Position numbers and translations under genes: made by a program. 64,000 nt of DNA from Caenimonas soli (GTDB taxonomy: Bacteria; Pseudomonadota; Gammaproteobacteria; Burkholderiales; Burkholderiaceae_C), in assembly GCF_013155545.1 (NCBI RefSeq), contig NZ_JABJVV010000004.1:62001-126000 (forward strand), given 5' to 3'. Every line of letters starts with the position of its first letter. Within the stretch, counting starts at the first letter, position 1. Below are positions 33,155-42,524 of this stretch, in pieces. Below the pieces are notes generated by a model, which saw nothing but the letters and a program-made list of their open reading frames with translations, made no database searches and was not told the origin of the DNA.

Positions 33155-33375
33155 GACGAGGAATCTCCGGAAGCGGCGGCGGGGGACGATGCGTGTGCCA
33201 GGTGCAAGGCCAGCCAGTCCAGCAGAGCTTGGCCCGATGCGAACTCGAGGCTGGCGCCGCTAGCCATGTGTTCGATGCGGCCGAACAGGCGGCCTTGCCC
33301 GGCCACGGCGTCCCGGTGCAGTTGCAACACGTAGGAGCGGGACTGGGAATAGTTGGGAAGGGAATGCAGAACCAT
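33151..33375 (-). CDS. Small cytosolic protein leading the efflux operon
   Basis: The 74-residue protein (MVLHSLPNYSQSRSYVLQLH and on) has a beta-rich core, YVLQLHRDAVAGQGRLFGRI, then an amphipathic helix, ALLDWLALHL, and an Ala/Ser tail. It lacks a signal peptide. It is translationally coupled to the channel gene (ATGA) and first in the efflux operon. I recall similar short uncharacterised ORFs in front of transport or regulator genes in Burkholderiales, but no function is known to me. Confidence 0.6.
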   Translation of the reverse strand: MVLHSLPNYSQSRSYVLQLHRDAVAGQGRLFGRIEHMASGASLEFASGQALLDWLALHLAHASSPAAASGDSSS

Positions 33376-33426
33376 GGCGCAAGCGTAGGTTTTGCGCGGG
33401 TGAAAGTCGTCACGGCACGGTCTGGT

Positions 33427-33444
33427 TTCAGTCTGGATTCAGTC
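33427..33444. promoter_or_regulatory. Direct-repeat operator between efflux operon and regulator
   Basis: TTCAGTC occurs at 33427-33433 and 33438-33444, exactly 11 bp apart. Tandem heptamers spaced one helical turn apart are the classic site for OmpR-type winged-helix dimers. The divergent gene at 33487 encodes such a domain. Confidence 0.6.
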
Positions 33445-33486
33445 CGGTGATTGCATTAGAGTGAAGCAAAATCCCCGGGGGCTACG

Positions 33487-36363
33487 TTGGCAGATACTCA
33501 ACCGCTGCTGGCTCAGTTCGATGCGTTCGTCCTGGACGAGGCCAATGCGCGCATCGACCGGGACGGGGTTCCGCTGGATCTGCCGCCACGCGCTTTTGCC
33601 GTGTTGTGCGCGCTGGCGCGGCAGGACGGGCGGCTCGTCGTGAAGGACGCGCTCCTCGACGCCGTCTGGGGCCATCACCATGTCAGCGAGTCGGTGCTCA
33701 AGACGACCATCAGCCAGCTGCGGGCAGCCCTCGCCGATGACCCGAAGACGCCGCGTTACATCGAGACGGCGCCACGGCGAGGCTACCGTTTCATCGCGCC
33801 ATTGCGTGCGCCTTCCGCTTCGGCCGCGCCACCGGCAGTCGCCGCCCACCTCGTCGGCCGCGAAGAGTCGCTCGCCTTCCTGCGCCAGCGCCTGGAACGC
33901 GCAGCGCAGGGCCGCTGCCAGGTGGTGCTGGTGGCGGGCGAGCCGGGCATCGGCAAGAGCACGTTGATCGCGCGTTTCCTCGAGGAGCATCCCGCCACTG
34001 CGCAGGCGGTCGGCCAATGCGTGGAGCAATACGGCACCGGCGAGCCCTACATGCCGGTACTGGAGGCTCTGAACGCGCTGTGCCGCTCGCCCGCCGCGCC
34101 CGGCCTGCTGGACCTGATGCGCTGCGTCGCCCCCACCTGGCTGGTGCAGTTGCCCTGGTACCTGCGCGACTCGGATCGCCTGCAGCTGCAAAGAGAGGTC
34201 GCCGGCGCCACCCAACAGCGCATGTTGCGCGAGTTGGGTGAATTGATGGACCGGCACACAGCGGCGCATCCGCTCGTCCTGGTGCTCGAAGATCTGCACT
34301 GGAGCGATGAGGCGACTGTGCAATGGATCGGTTACCTGGCGCGCAAGCGCAGTGCCGCGCGGCTGCTCGTCATCGGGAGCTTCCGACCCGCCGAAGTCAT
34401 CGCCGGCGATCATCCGCTCAAGGGCCTGCGCCAGGAGCTCAAGCTGCACCGTCTGTGCGACGAACTCGACCTGGAGGCTTTCTCGGAGCGCGAGGTGGCG
34501 CACTATCTCGCCAACCACAGTCCCGGCCGCCAATTCAGCGAGAACTTTGTGCGCCGGCTGCACAGGCACACCGAGGGCCTGCCGCTGTTCGTGGCCAACC
34601 TTGTCGATGCGCTGGAGGCGGAGGGCGGCCTGGAACCGTCCGGCGCTGACCTGCCGGTGCCGACGAACATCGTTGGCGTGGTCGAGAAGCAGATCGCGCG
34701 GTTGCCGGCGCAGTTGCGGCAGTGGCTGGGCGCGGCCAGCGTGGCGGGCGCGGAATTTCCCGACATCGCGCTGGCCGATGCCCTGGAGGTCGAACCGCAG
34801 GCGGTGAGCGAAGCTTTCGATGCGCTGGTGGCGCAGCAGCAGTGGCTGCGCGGCGCGGGCAGCAGTCAGCTGGGCGACGGGCGGACCGCGGCACGCTACG
34901 GGTTCAACCACGCCCTGTACCGGCATGTGTTCTACCAGTCGCTTGGTGAGGCACGCCGCATTTACTGGCACCGTCGAATGGCGGCGGCCTTGGAGCGGCT
35001 GCATGGCCGGGCCGCCGTTGAGATAGCGGGCGAACTCGCGATGCACTTCGAACGTGGCCAGCAGTTGCCCCGGGCCATCTTCTATTTGCAGCTCGGCGCA
35101 GCCCGCGCGCTCGGACGATTTGCGCCGAGCGAGGCGTTGCACGCGGCGCGCCACGGGCTGGAGCTATTGGCGGCTTTGCCGCCGGGCGAGGCCGGACTGG
35201 CAATGGAGCTGGACTTGCGTGTGCTCGAGGGCGTGTCGCTGGCGCAGCTGACCGTGTTCTCGAGTCCGGAGGTTGGCGCCGTTTTTGACCGGGCCCAGGT
35301 GCTGTGCGACCAGCTCCCGGCCAGTCCCGTCCAGGCGCGAGCGCTGCACGGGCTGTGGTGGGTGACGTTCGGCCGGGGCGAACTGGAGCGTGCGCGTGGC
35401 CTTGCCGAACGCATCCTCGCGCTTGGCGTAAGCACGGGCGATGCAAGCCTGCTCGTGGCGGGATCCAGCGCGCTGGGCATGACCCTCACCCACATAGGCG
35501 ACCTGCCGGGGGCACGACGCCATCTCGAAGCCGCGCTCGAGGCCTACGCCGCAGCCGGGCAGTCACTGTCCGCGGAGCTCTTCGTGCAGGATCCCGGCGT
35601 GGAGGCGCTCAGCTACCTTGGCGTGCTGACCTGGTGGATGGGAAGTCCAAGCCGGGCGCGAGACTTCATAGCCCGGGCACAGGCTGCCGCCGAGCGCATC
35701 CGGCACCCGCCGACCCAGGCGATCGCGCTGCATCTGGCCGCCGTCGTGCATTCGATGGGGCGCGAGTATGCGCAGGTGAAGGAAAAGACCCGGCGCATCT
35801 ACGAATTGGTGGAAGGCCATTGGCTTGCCGGTGGCCCCAGCGCCCATGGCTGGATCTACGGGCGAGCAATGGTGGCGCTGGGCGAGGTAGAGGAGGGCCT
35901 GGCTGCCATGCGCGACGCCGCCCAGCGCTGCGACGAGATCGGCTTGCGCGTGGGCCTGACCGGCTTTCACCAGATGTACGCGGACGCCTGCCGCACCCTG
36001 GGCCGTAGCGACGAGGCCATGAAGTCCATCGACCGGGGCTTGGCCCTGGCACGCAGCGGCAGCGAGCATTGCCTGCTGTCTCCACTGCAGCGCGTGCGCG
36101 GCGAGCTGCTGCTGGAGCGCGGCGATGCCGAAGCTGCTGCCGTCGCGTTGGACTTCGCGATGGCACAAGCCCGTGCGCGGGGCGCGATGCAACACGAGCT
36201 GGAAGCGCTGGTGGTTTGGTGCCGGCTGCCGCAAATCGCGGCGCCCGATGCGCGTCACGCGCTGCGGGACATGCTGGGCCGCTACGGCGAAGAGTCGGGG
36301 CCCGCGGCCGAGGAGGCGCGCAGGGCGCTGGCGAAGCTGGATGGCGAACTGCAGCCCCGCTGA
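33487..36363 (+). CDS. Large wHTH-ATPase-TPR transcriptional regulator
   Basis: The 958-residue protein has an OmpR/CadC-type winged helix at residues 10-105 (SVLKTTISQLRAALADDPKT, ETAPRRGYRF), an AAA/STAND ATPase from ~120 (Walker A GEPGIGKSTLI at 151-161; Walker B LVLVLEDLHWSDEA near 260), and C-terminal TPR-like helices over the last ~450 residues. There is no N-terminal receiver. Such MalT/AfsR-like proteins integrate a signal through the ATPase and TPR parts. The start is TTG with GGGGG upstream; no in-frame ATG is near. It is divergent from the RND operon and is its probable regulator. Confidence 0.85.
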   Translation: MADTQPLLAQFDAFVLDEANARIDRDGVPLDLPPRAFAVLCALARQDGRLVVKDALLDAVWGHHHVSESVLKTTISQLRAALADDPKTPRYIETAPRRGYRFIAPLRAPSASAAPPAVAAHLVGREESLAFLRQRLERAAQGRCQVVLVAGEPGIGKSTLIARFLEEHPATAQAVGQCVEQYGTGEPYMPVLEALNALCRSPAAPGLLDLMRCVAPTWLVQLPWYLRDSDRLQLQREVAGATQQRMLRELGELMDRHTAAHPLVLVLEDLHWSDEATVQWIGYLARKRSAARLLVIGSFRPAEVIAGDHPLKGLRQELKLHRLCDELDLEAFSEREVAHYLANHSPGRQFSENFVRRLHRHTEGLPLFVANLVDALEAEGGLEPSGADLPVPTNIVGVVEKQIARLPAQLRQWLGAASVAGAEFPDIALADALEVEPQAVSEAFDALVAQQQWLRGAGSSQLGDGRTAARYGFNHALYRHVFYQSLGEARRIYWHRRMAAALERLHGRAAVEIAGELAMHFERGQQLPRAIFYLQLGAARALGRFAPSEALHAARHGLELLAALPPGEAGLAMELDLRVLEGVSLAQLTVFSSPEVGAVFDRAQVLCDQLPASPVQARALHGLWWVTFGRGELERARGLAERILALGVSTGDASLLVAGSSALGMTLTHIGDLPGARRHLEAALEAYAAAGQSLSAELFVQDPGVEALSYLGVLTWWMGSPSRARDFIARAQAAAERIRHPPTQAIALHLAAVVHSMGREYAQVKEKTRRIYELVEGHWLAGGPSAHGWIYGRAMVALGEVEEGLAAMRDAAQRCDEIGLRVGLTGFHQMYADACRTLGRSDEAMKSIDRGLALARSGSEHCLLSPLQRVRGELLLERGDAEAAAVALDFAMAQARARGAMQHELEALVVWCRLPQIAAPDARHALRDMLGRYGEESGPAAEEARRALAKLDGELQPR

Positions 36364-36376
36364 CGCGCGGGCGCAG

Positions 36377-37126
36377 TTACTTCATCAGCGGATGCGCCTG
36401 CCCGGGCTTTTGGTCCATGTACCCGCTGCCATCGAGCACACCCTTCTTGCCCGCGATCTGCCAGGCCGTGCGCTGGTTGACGAGTTGCGCCAGGTATTCG
36501 AGCTCTTCGTCGGTATGGTTGATCGCCTTGGCCGGCGTCAGGAAGCGGCCGTCCTTCGCTTCGGGCTCGCCCCAGAACGACTGGTGGTACTCGGCGCGCG
36601 ATACGGTCCTGTCCGGCCCCGCGCCCATCTCCACCTCGCCGTAGCAGTTGCAGAAGTAGCTGCGATAGTTCTGCTGCGGGAACACCTCGGTGTAGACGCC
36701 CGTGCCGCGGATGCCGGCGGTCAACGTCGGGGTGACGATCTGGCGGCTGGTGCCGCGTCCCCAGACGCTGGCCACTGCGCCCGTGAGCATGCGCAGCACG
36801 CTGACGGAATTGAGTGTGGCGCCGCGATCTATGGTCAGGCGCGAGTTCTGCCGCACCTGGAAGGCCGTGGTGCCGACGACGAACACCAGGTGGGAGCCGG
36901 GCCCGGTTTCTACGCTGTCCCCCGTCTGGATGGTTTGCTGCGGATTCATCGGCTGGCCGTTGAGCATTGCGTCACCGCGCAAGTCCACGATGTTGCTGCG
37001 CCGTTGCGCCTGCGCCGCGCCAAAACCGCCCATGGCCGTCCAGGCCGCCGCCGCCTGCAAAAAGCTCCGGCGCTGGAACCAGAGGGATTCGGATTCGGTA
37101 CGGCCTTGCAGGATGTGCTGTGTCAT
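36377..37126 (-). CDS. Tat-exported FecR-like domain protein
   Basis: The 249-residue protein has a twin-Arg signal (QRRSFLQAAAAW, residues 18-29, cut near AQAQ). The mature part contains a FecR-like beta domain: GDSVETGPGSHLVFVVG, FQVRQNSRLTIDRG, and ATLNSVSVLRMLTGAVASVWG near residues 69-122, followed by TPTLTAGIRGTGVYTEV. It also has a CNCYGEVEMG Cys pair. FecR-type domains often serve in surface sensing. Here no sigma factor gene is near, so the role is unknown. It starts within the stop of the BPSS1780-family gene (ATGA). Confidence 0.75.
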   Translation of the reverse strand: MTQHILQGRTESESLWFQRRSFLQAAAAWTAMGGFGAAQAQRRSNIVDLRGDAMLNGQPMNPQQTIQTGDSVETGPGSHLVFVVGTTAFQVRQNSRLTIDRGATLNSVSVLRMLTGAVASVWGRGTSRQIVTPTLTAGIRGTGVYTEVFPQQNYRSYFCNCYGEVEMGAGPDRTVSRAEYHQSFWGEPEAKDGRFLTPAKAINHTDEELEYLAQLVNQRTAWQIAGKKGVLDGSGYMDQKPGQAHPLMK

Positions 37127-37881
37127 ATGGGCTCTCCGGGGGGTTGTTGTTCGGGGTCGGGCGTGGCGACGAAGCTGTCACGAAAGGTGAAATAAATCGA
37201 GGTGGAAAACATCGCGGCCATCAGCAAGGCCAGCGGCATCATCACGGCGCGCGCCATCGAGGCGCCGCCCAGCAGCGCACCCACCAGGCCGAAAGCCGAG
37301 CCGATGCCCAGGAACACGGCCAGCCAGGCCATGCCGTAGACGAGGAACGCCCCGAAATTCCTCAGGCAGGCCACGACGCTGAAGAAAAGGCTCTTGACCG
37401 GCGAGACGCCATGCCAGTGCACCAGCGCGGGCGCGTGCCAGAACATCAGGAACAGCGGCGTGTGCAAGGCCAGGGCCAGCAGGGTGGCAAGGTCGATCTC
37501 GCCCTCCGCCGCCGGAACCCCGCCCGTGAGCAGCGAAGCCACGCTGGTGACCGCCATGGAGCCGAGGGTGTAGATCACCCCCAGCACCAGCATGGCCCGC
37601 ACCCGCTGGCGCCCCGCCCGGAACGCGCTGATCAGCACGGACGGCATGGGAAACCGGCCCTTGGTCGCCTCTTCGGTCGCAGCCATCAGGCCCAGGGTCG
37701 CGGCCGGCACCAGCATGCCTCCGACGATCACGCCCACGACGGGAATCATCGCCACCACGATCACGGCCGTCATGTACATGAAGAACAGCCCGGCCAGTGC
37801 CAGCGGCTGCTTGGAGAAGGTTTGGATGCCGAGCTTGACCCATTGGATGCCAATGCGTGCGGGAACAATGTTGAGTTTCAT
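37123..37881 (-). CDS. BPSS1780-family membrane protein
   Basis: The 252-residue protein has about six hydrophobic spans and opens with MKLNIVPARIGIQWVKLGIQ, a signature I recall for the BPSS1780 family, which is restricted mainly to beta-proteobacteria. Function is unknown. It is upstream of and coupled to the FecR-like gene. It ends in a short polar tail containing TPDPEQQPPGEP. Confidence 0.8.
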   Translation of the reverse strand: MKLNIVPARIGIQWVKLGIQTFSKQPLALAGLFFMYMTAVIVVAMIPVVGVIVGGMLVPAATLGLMAATEEATKGRFPMPSVLISAFRAGRQRVRAMLVLGVIYTLGSMAVTSVASLLTGGVPAAEGEIDLATLLALALHTPLFLMFWHAPALVHWHGVSPVKSLFFSVVACLRNFGAFLVYGMAWLAVFLGIGSAFGLVGALLGGASMARAVMMPLALLMAAMFSTSIYFTFRDSFVATPDPEQQPPGEPI

Positions 37882-38002
37882 TGACAGGTACGAAGGAAGA
37901 GTCGCAGTGGACGCGGATTTATTGCGGAAAACTCGGCCGTGGAGGGCGCTTGCGTGACAAATTTAACGCAAGTGCCCAGTTCGGCCGGCCGTGAAGGGCG
38001 AA

Positions 38003-38980
38003 TCAGTCGCGGGAGGCCGGATGCGCGACCCGCTGGCGCAGCACCCGCTCGATGTGGCTCGGATCGTGGGCTTTGAGCATGGCCGCCTCGCGCGGCAGGT
38101 GGTAATCCCACAGCCGCGAGATCCAGAAACGCAGGGCGGCGGCACGCAGCATGGCCGGCAGCAGTTCGCGCTCCGCCGCAGCCAGCGGCCTGACGCCGCC
38201 ATAGGCGCGCAGGAACGCCGCCGCCCGTTGGGGTTCGTGGGCACCGGTTTCCAGGTCGACGCACCAGTCGTTCAGGCACACGGCGATGTCGAACAGCCAG
38301 CTGTCCACGCCCGCGAAGTAGAAATCGAAGAAGCCGGAGAGGCGGCCCTCCTCGAACATGGCGTTGTCGCGGAACAGGTCGGCATGGATGGGGCCGCGGG
38401 GCAGGGCCGCATAGGCCGAGCCGGCGGCGACATGGTTTTGGTAGGCCAGTTCGCTCTTGAGCAGGGCAGCCTGCGAGGCGTCCGCATAAGGCAGCACCAC
38501 CGGCACGGTCTCGTTCCACCAGGAAATGCCGCGCAGGTTGGGCTGGCTGCGGGGATAGTCACGCGCTGCCAGATGCATGCGCGCCAGCATGTCACCCACC
38601 GCCGCGCAATGCGCGGTCGTGGGCGCCAGCTCGCTATGGCCGCGCAGCTTGTCCACCACCGCTGCCGGCTTGCCGCAAACCGTGTGCAGGATCTGGCCGT
38701 CGGGATTTTCCGCGCTGGCACTGGCGGGCACCGCCTGGGGCTCGGGCACCGGGATGCCGCGCTGCGCCAGGTGTTTCATCAGGTGCAGGTAGAACGGCAG
38801 CTGCTCGAACGTCAGGCGCTCGAACAGGGTCAGCACGTACTCGCCCCGGTCCGTCGTCAGGAAGTAGTTGGTGTTCTCTATCCCACCCTGGATGCCGCGC
38901 AGTTCGCGCAGCTCGCCCAGGGCCAGCGCGCGCACAAGCTCGCCGGCCTCGCTCTCCGAGACTTCCGTGAAGACCGCCAT
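38003..38980 (-). CDS. thrB: Homoserine kinase, APH-fold type
   Basis: The 325-residue protein phosphorylates homoserine in threonine synthesis. It is the aminoglycoside-phosphotransferase-fold ThrB found in proteobacteria, not the GHMP type. Evidence includes [23 protein letters not shown] near residues 31-53 (only motifs given) and the catalytic Brenner loop [17 protein letters not shown] near 199 with H-x-D-x4-N, then GFFDFYFAG. The start overlaps the DUF2782 gene stop by one base (TGATG), so they form an operon. Confidence 0.92.
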   Translation of the reverse strand: MAVFTEVSESEAGELVRALALGELRELRGIQGGIENTNYFLTTDRGEYVLTLFERLTFEQLPFYLHLMKHLAQRGIPVPEPQAVPASASAENPDGQILHTVCGKPAAVVDKLRGHSELAPTTAHCAAVGDMLARMHLAARDYPRSQPNLRGISWWNETVPVVLPYADASQAALLKSELAYQNHVAAGSAYAALPRGPIHADLFRDNAMFEEGRLSGFFDFYFAGVDSWLFDIAVCLNDWCVDLETGAHEPQRAAAFLRAYGGVRPLAAAERELLPAMLRAAALRFWISRLWDYHLPREAAMLKAHDPSHIERVLRQRVAHPASRD

Positions 38981-39312
38981 CAGAATTTAAAGAAGTTCCA
39001 CACCCGCTTGCCGGTGGCACTGCTCATGCCGTCGCGGTGGTCGGTCGGCCGGGAGCGCGACAGGTCGGTGGGTTGGCTTTCGTATTCCGGCATGCCCCCT
39101 TTGGGCTGCACCACGATGCTCTGCGTCTGGCCGCCATAGCGAACCTCGTCGATGATCGTCGCCCGGTCCTCGATGTGGATGCGTTCGACCTTCTGGTTCT
39201 TGCGGCCTTCGGTCTGCTGGGACTCCTGCACGAGCGGCGGGGCCGGCACGGTCTGGGCGGCCAGGGCCGTGCAGACCAGGAAGGGGGCGAGCAGCAGGAA
39301 TCGGGGGTGCAT
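38980..39312 (-). CDS. DUF2782-family exported protein
   Basis: The 110-residue protein begins [20 protein letters not shown], a signal peptide. The mature core [20 protein letters not shown], followed by [11 protein letters not shown], matches DUF2782, a small periplasmic family usually found between thrB and polA. Function is unknown. Conserved synteny with thrB and polA, as in pseudomonads, supports the call. Confidence 0.85.
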   Translation of the reverse strand: MHPRFLLLAPFLVCTALAAQTVPAPPLVQESQQTEGRKNQKVERIHIEDRATIIDEVRYGGQTQSIVVQPKGGMPEYESQPTDLSRSRPTDHRDGMSSATGKRVWNFFKF

Positions 39313-39367
39313 GGGGAGATTGTAGATGGCGCCAAAGGCATCTCTGCGCGCAGGCACAATGCCCCCC

Positions 39368-42199
39368 ATGAATGCGCCGACCCAACAGGAAATCCCCCAG
39401 GACCAGCCGCCCAAAGTGGTGCTGCTGGTCGACGGTTCCAGCTACCTGTACCGTGCCTTCCACGCCATGCCGGACTTGCGGGCGGTGCCGGGCGACCCGA
39501 CCAGCCCGGCCACCGGGGCCATCCGCGGCATGATCAACATGCTGCAGAAGCTGCGCAAGGACGTGCGCGCCGACTACGTGGCCTGCGTTTTCGACGCCCC
39601 CGGCCCGACGTTTCGCGACGTCATCTATCCGGAATACAAGGCCACCCGCTCGGCCATGCCGCCCGACCTGCGTTCGCAGGTGGACGCCATCCATGAGGTG
39701 GTGCGCCTGCTCGGCTGGAAGGTGCTGAACGTGCCGGGCGTGGAGGCCGACGACGTGATCGGCACGCTCGCTTGCATGGCCACGGAACACGGCTATCAGA
39801 CCGTCATCTCCAGCGGCGACAAGGATTTGAGCCAGCTGGTGAACGAGAACGTCACGGTGATCGACACCATGAACGACCGCAAGCGCGACCTCGCCGGGGT
39901 CGAGGCCGAGTTCGGCGTGCCGCCCCGGCTGATGGTGGACTACCAGACGCTCGTCGGCGACTCGGTGGACAACGTGCCGGGCGTCGACAAGGTCGGTCCC
40001 AAGACGGCGGTGAAGCTGTTGCAGGAATACGGATCGCTCGATGCACTGGTGGCCCGCGCTCATGAGGTCAAGGGCGCCGTCGGCGAGAACCTGCGCCGGG
40101 CGCTGGATTGGCTGCCCAAGGGCCGCGAGCTGTTGACGATCAAGAAGGATTGCGACCTGAAGGACCACATCCCGGGCCTGCCTTCGCTGGACGATATCGC
40201 CGTCACGGGGGGCCAGGACACGGAGGCGCTGAAGGCCTTCTACGAGAAGTACGGCTTGAAGGGACTGTTCAAGCAGCTCGAGATCCACGAAGTTCCGCCC
40301 GAGCTGATCGCGGAGCACCGCAGCAAGAAGAAGGTGGGCGCTGGGGCTGGCGACCTGTTCGAAGAGCCCGACCTGTCGGGCCTGTCGCAGGCCGCCAACC
40401 TGCACTACGACACCATCTTCACCTGGGCGCAGTTCGACGACTGGCTGGCGCGCCTGGAGGCGTCGGAGCTGGCTGCCATCGACACCGAGACCAGTTCGCT
40501 CGACGAGATGCTGGCCGAGATTGTCGGCCTTTCGTTCAGCGTCAAGCCGGGCGAGGCCGCCTACATTCCGCTGGCCCACAGCTACGGCGATGCGCCCGAG
40601 CAGTTGCCGCGCGACGAAGTCCTGGCGCGGCTCAAGCCCTGGCTGGAGAATCCGCAGAAAAAGAAGCTGGGCCAGCACATCAAGTACGACCGCCATGTGT
40701 TCGCCAACCACGGCATCGAGGTGCAGGGCTACGACCATGACACCATGCTGCAAAGCTATGTGCTGGAGGTGCACAAGCCGCATGGCCTGGCGAGCCTGGC
40801 CGAACGCCACCTGGGACGCAGCGGCATCGACTACGAAACCATCACCGGCAAGGGCGCTCACCAGATCCCGTTCTCGCAGGTGTCCGTGGAAAAAGCCGCC
40901 GAGTACTCCTGTGAAGACTCCGACCAGACCCTGGATGTGCATCTGGCGCTGTGGCCCAAGCTGCAGGCCGACAGCAAGCTGAGTTTCATCTACGACCTGG
41001 AGATCAAGAGCAGCGAGGCCTTGTACCGGATCGAGCGCAACGGCGTGATGATCGACGGCCCCATGCTGGCCAAACAAAGCGCCGAGCTGGGCCAACGCAT
41101 GATGCAGCTGGAGAAGGAAGCGCACGACCTCGCGGGCCAGCCTTTCAATCTGGGCTCGCCCAAGCAGATCGGCGAGATCCTCTTCACCAAGCTGGGCCTG
41201 CCGGTCACCAAGAAAACGCCTAGCGGTGTGCCGAGCACCGACGAAGAAGTGCTGGAGAAGCTCGCGGAGGACTACCCGCTGCCCGCCAAGCTCCTGGAGC
41301 ACCGCGGCTTGTCCAAGCTCAAGGGCACGTACACCGACAAGCTGGCCCAGATGGCCCACCCGAAGACGGGCCGCGTGCACACGCATTACGCGCAAGCGGT
41401 TGCCATCACCGGGCGCCTGTCCAGCAACGACCCGAACCTGCAGAACATCCCCGTGAAGACGGCGGAAGGCCGGCGCGTGCGCGAGGCCTTCATTGCGCCC
41501 GCCGGCCACAAGATCGCGAGCGCCGACTACAGCCAGATCGAGTTGCGCATCATGGCGCACCTGAGCGAAGACGCCGCGCTGATGCGGGCTTTCCGGGAAG
41601 GTATGGACGTGCACCGGGCCACGGCGGCGGAAGTGTTCGCCGTTGCGCCCGACCAGGTCAGCAGCGAGCAGCGCCGCTATGCCAAGGTGATCAACTTCGG
41701 CCTCATCTACGGCATGAGCGCTTTCGGGCTGGCGCGCAACCTGGGCATCGACGGCACGGCGGCCAAGAACTACATCCAGCGCTACTTCGAGCGCTATCCC
41801 GGCGTCAAGAACTACATGGACGAGACGCGGCTGTCGGCCAAGAGCAAGGGCTATGTGGAAACCGTGTTCGGCCGGCGCCTGTACCTGCCGGAAATCAATT
41901 CACCCAACGGCCCGCGCCGGGGCGGCGCCGAGCGCCAGGCGATCAACGCGCCCATGCAGGGCACCGCGGCCGACCTCATCAAGCTTTCCATGGTGAAGGT
42001 GCAGGACGTGCTGGATGCAGAAGGGCGCAGGACGCGGATGATCATGCAGGTGCACGACGAACTGGTGTTCGAGGTGCCCGAGGACGAGGTGGAATGGTTG
42101 CGAACGGAAATCCCCCGCATCATGGCCGGCGTCGCGGAGTTGCGCGTTCCGCTGCTGGCGGAGATAGGGATTGGGGAGAACTGGGAAAAGGCGCACTAG
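39368..42199 (+). CDS. polA: DNA polymerase I
   Basis: The 943-residue protein fills gaps after Okazaki-fragment and repair synthesis. It has a 5'-3' exonuclease domain (LLVDGSSYLYRAFHAMPDL; GVEADDVIGTLA), a 3'-5' exonuclease with intact acidic residues (AAIDTETSSLDEM, YDHDTMLQS, YSCEDSDQTL) and a Pol domain (ASADYSQIELRIMAHLS; QRRYAKVINFGLIYGMSAFG; MQVHDELVFEV). I chose ATG 39368, where homologous sequence begins with a CACAAT just upstream. An in-frame ATG at 39326 with GGGGAG before it would add 14 residues and cannot be excluded. Confidence 0.95.
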   Translation: MNAPTQQEIPQDQPPKVVLLVDGSSYLYRAFHAMPDLRAVPGDPTSPATGAIRGMINMLQKLRKDVRADYVACVFDAPGPTFRDVIYPEYKATRSAMPPDLRSQVDAIHEVVRLLGWKVLNVPGVEADDVIGTLACMATEHGYQTVISSGDKDLSQLVNENVTVIDTMNDRKRDLAGVEAEFGVPPRLMVDYQTLVGDSVDNVPGVDKVGPKTAVKLLQEYGSLDALVARAHEVKGAVGENLRRALDWLPKGRELLTIKKDCDLKDHIPGLPSLDDIAVTGGQDTEALKAFYEKYGLKGLFKQLEIHEVPPELIAEHRSKKKVGAGAGDLFEEPDLSGLSQAANLHYDTIFTWAQFDDWLARLEASELAAIDTETSSLDEMLAEIVGLSFSVKPGEAAYIPLAHSYGDAPEQLPRDEVLARLKPWLENPQKKKLGQHIKYDRHVFANHGIEVQGYDHDTMLQSYVLEVHKPHGLASLAERHLGRSGIDYETITGKGAHQIPFSQVSVEKAAEYSCEDSDQTLDVHLALWPKLQADSKLSFIYDLEIKSSEALYRIERNGVMIDGPMLAKQSAELGQRMMQLEKEAHDLAGQPFNLGSPKQIGEILFTKLGLPVTKKTPSGVPSTDEEVLEKLAEDYPLPAKLLEHRGLSKLKGTYTDKLAQMAHPKTGRVHTHYAQAVAITGRLSSNDPNLQNIPVKTAEGRRVREAFIAPAGHKIASADYSQIELRIMAHLSEDAALMRAFREGMDVHRATAAEVFAVAPDQVSSEQRRYAKVINFGLIYGMSAFGLARNLGIDGTAAKNYIQRYFERYPGVKNYMDETRLSAKSKGYVETVFGRRLYLPEINSPNGPRRGGAERQAINAPMQGTAADLIKLSMVKVQDVLDAEGRRTRMIMQVHDELVFEVPEDEVEWLRTEIPRIMAGVAELRVPLLAEIGIGENWEKAH

Positions 42200-42206
42200 C
42201 GCCTTT
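42187..42206 (+). terminator. Terminator of polA
   Basis: AAAGGCG and CGCCTTT form a 7-bp stem with a 6-nt loop that contains the polA stop codon. A short T-run lies within and after the right arm. It may also serve the convergent I78 gene. Confidence 0.6.
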
Positions 42207-42210
42207 CGGG

Positions 42211-42507
42211 TCAACCGCAGCGCAGCCTGCGGATTCGGCCGGTCTCATCCACCTCGATATTGAGGCGTTGCGGATCCGCATCCATTGTCACGGCCTGGCC
42301 TGGCCGGATCACCCGTGTGCGCATGGCACCCGCGGCATAGCGCGCGTCGTCGGCCACTTTGTCGTCCACGGTCTTGCCCAATTCAGACTCGGCGCCGGCC
42401 GCCCGGCAGCGCGGCTCGGGCAGGCGAGGTGGCTCGCTGGCGCAGGCTGACAGTCCTAGCAGAAGCAGCACGCTGAGGACAAGCCGGAAGGGCATCGGTT
42501 CTGGCAT
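42211..42507 (-). CDS. Peptidase inhibitor I78-family lipoprotein
   Basis: The 98-residue protein has a lipoprotein signal (FRLVLSVLLLLGLSAC). The core GAESELGKTVDDKVADDAR, then RVIRPGQAVTMDADPQRLNIEVD and the end RRLRCG, follow the I78 protease-inhibitor pattern known from Aspergillus elastase inhibitor relatives. The start could be ATG 42505-42507 or one four codons later. It lies at the 3' end of the glycan/Tad gene run but is separated from gtrA by a small gap and may be independent. Confidence 0.75.
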   Translation of the reverse strand: MPEPMPFRLVLSVLLLLGLSACASEPPRLPEPRCRAAGAESELGKTVDDKVADDARYAAGAMRTRVIRPGQAVTMDADPQRLNIEVDETGRIRRLRCG

Positions 42508-42524
42508 GGTTTCGGACGGGCCTA

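Noticed and set aside
33439..35154. Minus-strand ORF of 571 codons opposite the wHTH-ATPase gene
   Set aside because: The plus strand has wHTH, Walker A and Walker B motifs. The antisense product looks like random high-GC translation.
38987..41614. Minus-strand ORF of 875 codons opposite polA
   Set aside because: polA is complete with all motifs. The antisense reading has shadow composition; only its last part coincides with the DUF2782 region, in another frame.
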